Shown one piece after another: positions 46,011 through 49,699 of a stretch of 49,699 nucleotides of DNA. The first letter of the stretch is position 1, and each line of letters begins with the position of its first letter. The stretch spans positions 1 to 49,699 of the forward strand of contig OKRB01000093.1 of NCBI GenBank assembly GCA_900290245.1, written 5' to 3'. This DNA comes from Candidatus Sulfuritelmatomonas gaucii (lineage in GTDB: Bacteria; Acidobacteriota; Terriglobia; Terriglobales; Acidobacteriaceae). The notes below the pieces were generated by a model. It was not told the DNA's origin and ran no database searches. It was given only the letters and a program-made list of their open reading frames with translations. The position numbers were made by a program, and so were the translations under genes.

Positions 46011-48400
46011 GCTTTCCCCGGCCAGCGCCAATCCTTTATCTCCGGCATATCGTCGCCGTTCTCTGATACATAGAGCTTGTGGCGCTGAATCGCCTCGGAG
46101 TACCACTGCTGCGTCGCATCCACTTGTGCAGCCAGCCGCGGCACGCGCCGGATCGCGTCAAGCGTCAACTGGAAACGGTCGATGTTGTTCAGCACGCACA
46201 TGTCAAAAGGAGTCGTCGTCGTGCCTTCCTCTTTGTATCCGCGCACGTGCAATTGATCGTGGTTGTGCCGGCGGTACGTCAGCCGGTGAATCCCCCACGG
46301 ATAGCCGTGAAATGCAAAGATCGTCGGCACGGCTGGCGGAAAAATCCGATCATAGTCTTCATCCGACAGCCCATGCGGATGCTCCGACTGCGGCTGCAGC
46401 GCCATCAGATCCACCACGTTCACCATGCGGATGCGCAGATCGGGAACCCGCTCGCGCAGCAGGCACACCGCGGCCAGGGCCTCCATCGTCGGCACATCGC
46501 CGCAGCAGGCCATCACCACCTCGGGTTTGCCCGCATCGTTCGACGCCCACGGCCACACGCCCATCCCCGTGGTGCAGTGTTCAATCGCCTCGTCCATCGA
46601 GAGCCACTGCGGTGCCGGCTGCTTGCCCGCTACAATCAGGTTGATGTAGTTGCGGCTGCGCAGGCAGTGGTCGGCCACTGACAACAGCGTGTTGGCGTCA
46701 GGCGGCAGGTAAATCCGCACCACGTCGGCCTTCTTGTTTACCAGGTGATCGATGAACCCCGGATCCTGGTGCGAGAAGCCATTGTGATCCTGCCGCCACA
46801 CCAGCGAGCTGAGCAAATAATTCAGCGAAGCGATCGGCTTGCGCCACGGAATTTCGTGCGTCGTCTTCAGCCACTTGGCGTGCTGGTTCACCATCGAATC
46901 CACAATATGAATGAACGCCTCATAGCAGTTGAAGAACCCATGCCGCCCGGTCAGCAGATATCCCTCAAGCCAGCCCTCGCAAAGATGCTCGCTTAGCACC
47001 TCCATCACGCGTCCCGTAGGCGATAGCTGCTCGTCCACCGGCAGCGTCGCCGCCATCCATCTCTTGCCCGTTCCGGTAATCACGTCCTGAAGACGATTTG
47101 AGGCGGTTTCGTCCGGGCCGAAGACGCGGAAGTTCTTCTGGTCCAGGTTGCCTTGCATCACGTCGTGCAAGTACCGGCCAAGCACGCGCGTTGACTCCAC
47201 ATCCTCCGCGCCGCGCACTCCGATCTTCACCGCGAAGTCGCGAAAATTCGGCAGATTCAGCGGCTGCAGCAGCAAGCCGCCGTTAGCGTGCGCGTTCATG
47301 CCCATGCGCAAACGGCCCTTCGGCGGTATCTCCGCCAGATCCGCGCGCAGCCGCCCCTTCGCGTCGAACAGCTCTTCGGGCTTGTAGCTGCGCATCCAGT
47401 CTTCCAGTTGCTGCAGGTGCTCCGGCTTCTCGCGCAGTTCGCTCAGCGGCACCTGGTGTGCGCGCCACGTGTTCTCCACCGGCTTGCCGTCCACAAACTT
47501 CGGCCCCGTCCATCCTTTCGGCGTGCGCAGAATCAACATCGGCCACGCCGGCCGCTCCGGCTTGGCGCTCTCTCTCGCCGCCTTCTGGATTGCCGCAATA
47601 CGATCGAAGATGGTGTCGAACATCGCCGCGGCCTGCTGGTGCATGACCATCGGCTCATCGCCTTCCAGCGTGTAGGGCTCGTAGCCGTAGCCGCGCATCA
47701 GGTCTTCCAACTCCGCATGCGGAATCCGCGCCAGCACTGTCGGATTCGCAATCTTGTATCCGTTCAGGTGCAGAATGGGCAGCACCGCGCCGTCGGTTGC
47801 CGGATTCAAAAACTTGTTCGAGTGCCAGCTTGTGGCCAGCGGCCCCGTCTCACTCTCGCCGTCTCCCACAACGCACGCCACAACCAGGCTCGGATTGTCG
47901 AAAGCCGCGCCGTAAGCATGCACCAGCGAATAACCCAGTTCGCCGCCTTCATGAATCGATCCCGGAGTCTCCGGCGCCACGTGGCTCGGAATCCCGTAAG
48001 GCCAGCTGAATTGCCGGAACAGCCGCTTAATGCCGTCCTTGTCCTGTCCAATGTAGGGATAAATCTCCGAATACGATCCTTCGAGATAGGTGTTCGCCAC
48101 CAGCCCCGGTCCGCCGTGCCCCGGGCCCGTAATGTAAATCATGTTCAACCCGCGTTCGCGGATCAGCCGGTTCAAGTGCAGATAAAGAAAATTCAACCCC
48201 GGCGTCGTGCCCCAATGACCCAGCAGCCGCGGCTTTATGTCGTCCAGCGTAAGCGGCCGCTCCAGCAGCGGATTGTCTTTGAGATAAATCTGGCCGACGG
48301 AGAGATAGTTCGCTGCCCGCCAGTAGGCGTCCATTTTGGTTAATACTTCAGGGCTCAGGGGACCCTGGATAGCTCTCTCGCTTGTCGCGGCTTCGATCAT
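46001..48400 (-). CDS. xfp: Xylulose-5-phosphate/fructose-6-phosphate phosphoketolase
   Basis: This encodes 799 residues from the ATG at 48400 (GAGG six bases upstream), the normal length; 13 further codons upstream are open. It is a thiamine diphosphate enzyme that cleaves xylulose 5-phosphate or fructose 6-phosphate with phosphate to acetyl phosphate and a smaller sugar phosphate. Signatures: [15 protein letters not shown] near residue 34, [25 protein letters not shown], and the TPP motif [19 protein letters not shown]. In the later domain [16 protein letters not shown] sequence reads [15 protein letters not shown], followed by [10 protein letters not shown]. The product feeds acetate kinase encoded next. 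The C-terminal end falls in an intergenic repeat. Confidence 0.97.
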   Translation of the reverse strand: MIEAATSERAIQGPLSPEVLTKMDAYWRAANYLSVGQIYLKDNPLLERPLTLDDIKPRLLGHWGTTPGLNFLYLHLNRLIRERGLNMIYITGPGHGGPGLVANTYLEGSYSEIYPYIGQDKDGIKRLFRQFSWPYGIPSHVAPETPGSIHEGGELGYSLVHAYGAAFDNPSLVVACVVGDGESETGPLATSWHSNKFLNPATDGAVLPILHLNGYKIANPTVLARIPHAELEDLMRGYGYEPYTLEGDEPMVMHQQAAAMFDTIFDRIAAIQKAARESAKPERPAWPMLILRTPKGWTGPKFVDGKPVENTWRAHQVPLSELREKPEHLQQLEDWMRSYKPEELFDAKGRLRADLAEIPPKGRLRMGMNAHANGGLLLQPLNLPNFRDFAVKIGVRGAEDVESTRVLGRYLHDVMQGNLDQKNFRVFGPDETASNRLQDVITGTGKRWMAATLPVDEQLSPTGRVMEVLSEHLCEGWLEGYLLTGRHGFFNCYEAFIHIVDSMVNQHAKWLKTTHEIPWRKPIASLNYLLSSLVWRQDHNGFSHQDPGFIDHLVNKKADVVRIYLPPDANTLLSVADHCLRSRNYINLIVAGKQPAPQWLSMDEAIEHCTTGMGVWPWASNDAGKPEVVMACCGDVPTMEALAAVCLLRERVPDLRIRMVNVVDLMALQPQSEHPHGLSDEDYDRIFPPAVPTIFAFHGYPWGIHRLTYRRHNHDQLHVRGYKEEGTTTTPFDMCVLNNIDRFQLTLDAIRRVPRLAAQVDATQQWYSEAIQRHKLYVSENGDDMPEIKDWRWPGKASQ

Positions 48401-48632
48401 GGCGCACCTCGCAAAAGGGGAATTTGCGTTCTGCTTCAAGCCTAGCAGCCACTCCGGGACACGAGGGGTGACTCATGTCACAAGCAGACACACGCCGGAT
48501 GATTCTTTCAAGAATTGAAGCCGGCCCCAGTGCATTCCGGCGCAGGCGCACGCATCAAGCGCAATCCGTGCCCGACGGCCGGCAGCGGGATCGTTTTTGT
48601 TGTGCGCGTCGCCTCGGGCGCTCGAACCGGAT

Positions 48633-49699
48633 TCACTTCGTCGCGGCGGGCGCTGTTCCTTCCGCGGCCAGCGGCGGCAACTTCGCAACGGCCTCTACCG
48701 GCAGTTCCAGTGCGCCCACGCGATCGGTGCCGGCATCGCGCATGCCAAGCCGCAAATAGTATTCGCCCTTCACCGGCACGCTGATCTGCTGCTGGTATTG
48801 GAGATTCTGCTTCAGCAACGCGGCAAATTTGTCTGCGCCGATGTTCGCGCTCACGCTGTTCGTCTGCATGTTCACAAGCTTCCCATCCACGCCGTAAACG
48901 AAGGTCAGAAACTCGAGCGTGCAATGATGCACACCATCGGGCGTCGGTGTCCAATTCACTTCTCGCGGATTGGTCACGAAGATCACCGAATATCGGCGAT
49001 AGGGGCCCGAAATCTTTTTGCTTGCCTGGTTGCTCTCCACGATCGCAGGCTCCGCGTCAGCCGAGCTGCGCCGCACGCTCGCCACAAAAATCAGCTCGGT
49101 CGGATCCGGCCCTCCCCGCAACATCGCGGTCCGAAGCGCGCTGTAGTCCGTTGCATCGGCCTTGGCAGTCTGCGCCGCATTGCGATGCTCCGGCCCCAGC
49201 GGATCGTCGGCATAGTAGCCCCGCCTGTAAGCCAGGTTCAAGCTTGGCCGGTCCACCTTAACCTGGATCTTGCGGAATGCGCCGTTCCAGTTGCGGTTGT
49301 CGGGCGTATACGCCACGGTGTAGTAATTGGAGCCGGTTTCGATTGCCTTTTCAATCGCTTGCTTCAGATCGTTTGTGTTCAGGTACGCCTTGCCGCCCGT
49401 CGCCTCCGCCATCTGCTGCATCGTGCCTTGCTCGCTACCTGTATTTGTGAGCCATTTTGAGTATGCATTGGCGAACCCATTCGGTTTCCTGTTCATCGTG
49501 GAGCCGCTCTGCGTTGCACTCAGCATCGGCGCCACCATCAGGCCCCGCGCGTCGATGGGATACACTGCGACCTGGCTGCGCGACAACTCAACCAGCACCA
49601 GGTCGGCATTGGCGTGCAGCGTGGTCTCCGGTTTCTCCGGCCCTGCCGGCGCAGATTGCGCAGACTGCGCAGATTGTCCTGCCACATAAAGCGGAACAA
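48633..49699 (-). CDS. VWFA-related acidobacterial protein, partial (5' end outside the window)
   Basis: At least 355 residues are in the window, and the frame is open to the right edge, so the N-terminus is missing. The visible part holds the end of a von Willebrand A-like domain of the type almost restricted to Acidobacteriota: LVLVELSRSQVAVYPIDARGL, then MQQMAEATGGKAYLNTNDL and SNYYTVAYTPDN. The family's conserved strand after it reads KIQVKVDRPSLNLAYRRGYYA. The C-terminal 170 residues form a beta-rich domain (HHCTLEFLTFVYGVDGKLV, YYLRLGMRDAGTDRVGALELPVE). These proteins are usually exported. Function is unknown; the presence of this family is one of the main clues to the host phylum. Confidence 0.88.
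   Translation of the reverse strand, partial: VPLYVAGQSAQSAQSAPAGPEKPETTLHANADLVLVELSRSQVAVYPIDARGLMVAPMLSATQSGSTMNRKPNGFANAYSKWLTNTGSEQGTMQQMAEATGGKAYLNTNDLKQAIEKAIETGSNYYTVAYTPDNRNWNGAFRKIQVKVDRPSLNLAYRRGYYADDPLGPEHRNAAQTAKADATDYSALRTAMLRGGPDPTELIFVASVRRSSADAEPAIVESNQASKKISGPYRRYSVIFVTNPREVNWTPTPDGVHHCTLEFLTFVYGVDGKLVNMQTNSVSANIGADKFAALLKQNLQYQQQISVPVKGEYYLRLGMRDAGTDRVGALELPVEAVAKLPPLAAEGTAPAATK

Overview
The window is a bacterial chromosome segment, most likely from Acidobacteriota (class Terriglobia). The main evidence is a very large TonB-dependent receptor with an N-terminal carboxypeptidase-regulatory-like domain and a VWFA-related protein of the acidobacterial type at the right edge. 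A phosphoketolase/acetate kinase pair, a CtaA-type haem A synthase and generally GC-rich coding sequence fit as well. No tRNA, rRNA or CRISPR array was seen.

Positions 1 to about 14,200 are a separate world. The DNA is visibly less GC-rich, and ordinary housekeeping genes start abruptly at about 14,330. This accessory region starts with a secreted protein (97-1974), a coiled-coil lipoprotein (2008-3117) and a small XRE regulator (3203-3484). Next comes the most interesting block, 3565-10294. A solo Cas1 integrase with a zinc ribbon and C-terminal helix-turn-helix (HTH) is preceded in its operon by an unknown HTH protein. Facing away from them are a lysine-rich DNA-binding protein, an HNH-like zinc protein and a 1014-residue family B DNA polymerase with all exonuclease and polymerase motifs. 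The Cas1 and the polymerase carry similar C-terminal HTH modules ending in a Pro-His-Pro motif. There is no Cas2, no interference gene and no array. This is the gene logic of a casposon (self-synthesising transposon using Cas1 as integrase) or of a related undescribed Cas1/PolB system. Behind it lie a one-chain restriction-modification enzyme (PD-(D/E)XK nuclease, adenine methylase, specificity domain; 10677-13349) and an HNH endonuclease (13391-14044). I could not define convincing terminal inverted repeats.

From 14,330 to 27,400 the segment is core chromosome: a secreted TPR protein, RNase III, three tandem signal peptidases I, an AsmA-like protein, a decayed HAD phosphatase, an alpha-carbonic anhydrase homologue lacking two zinc histidines, MetK, a RodZ-like membrane HTH protein and a lone FtsX/MacB-type permease. 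From 27,667 to 39,754 come the TonB receptor with a strong terminator, a threonine/serine dehydratase, an SH3/TPR protein, UppP, an IS transposase remnant, a secreted protein, FtsK and a secreted beta-propeller protein.

From 39,900 to 43,660 a sugar operon (sodium/solute symporter, 73-residue membrane protein, FucI/AraA-like isomerase) sits behind a sigma-70-like promoter whose -10 box lies in a perfect palindrome. It converges, across a bidirectional terminator, on a minus-strand run of phosphoketolase, acetate kinase and haem A synthase, that is, the phosphoketolase route to acetyl phosphate, acetate and ATP. Several intergenic spaces hold short repeats (GCTAAAA tandems, AGCTACTGGCTA pairs, GTAGCGCCGGCC hairpins), some reaching into gene ends.
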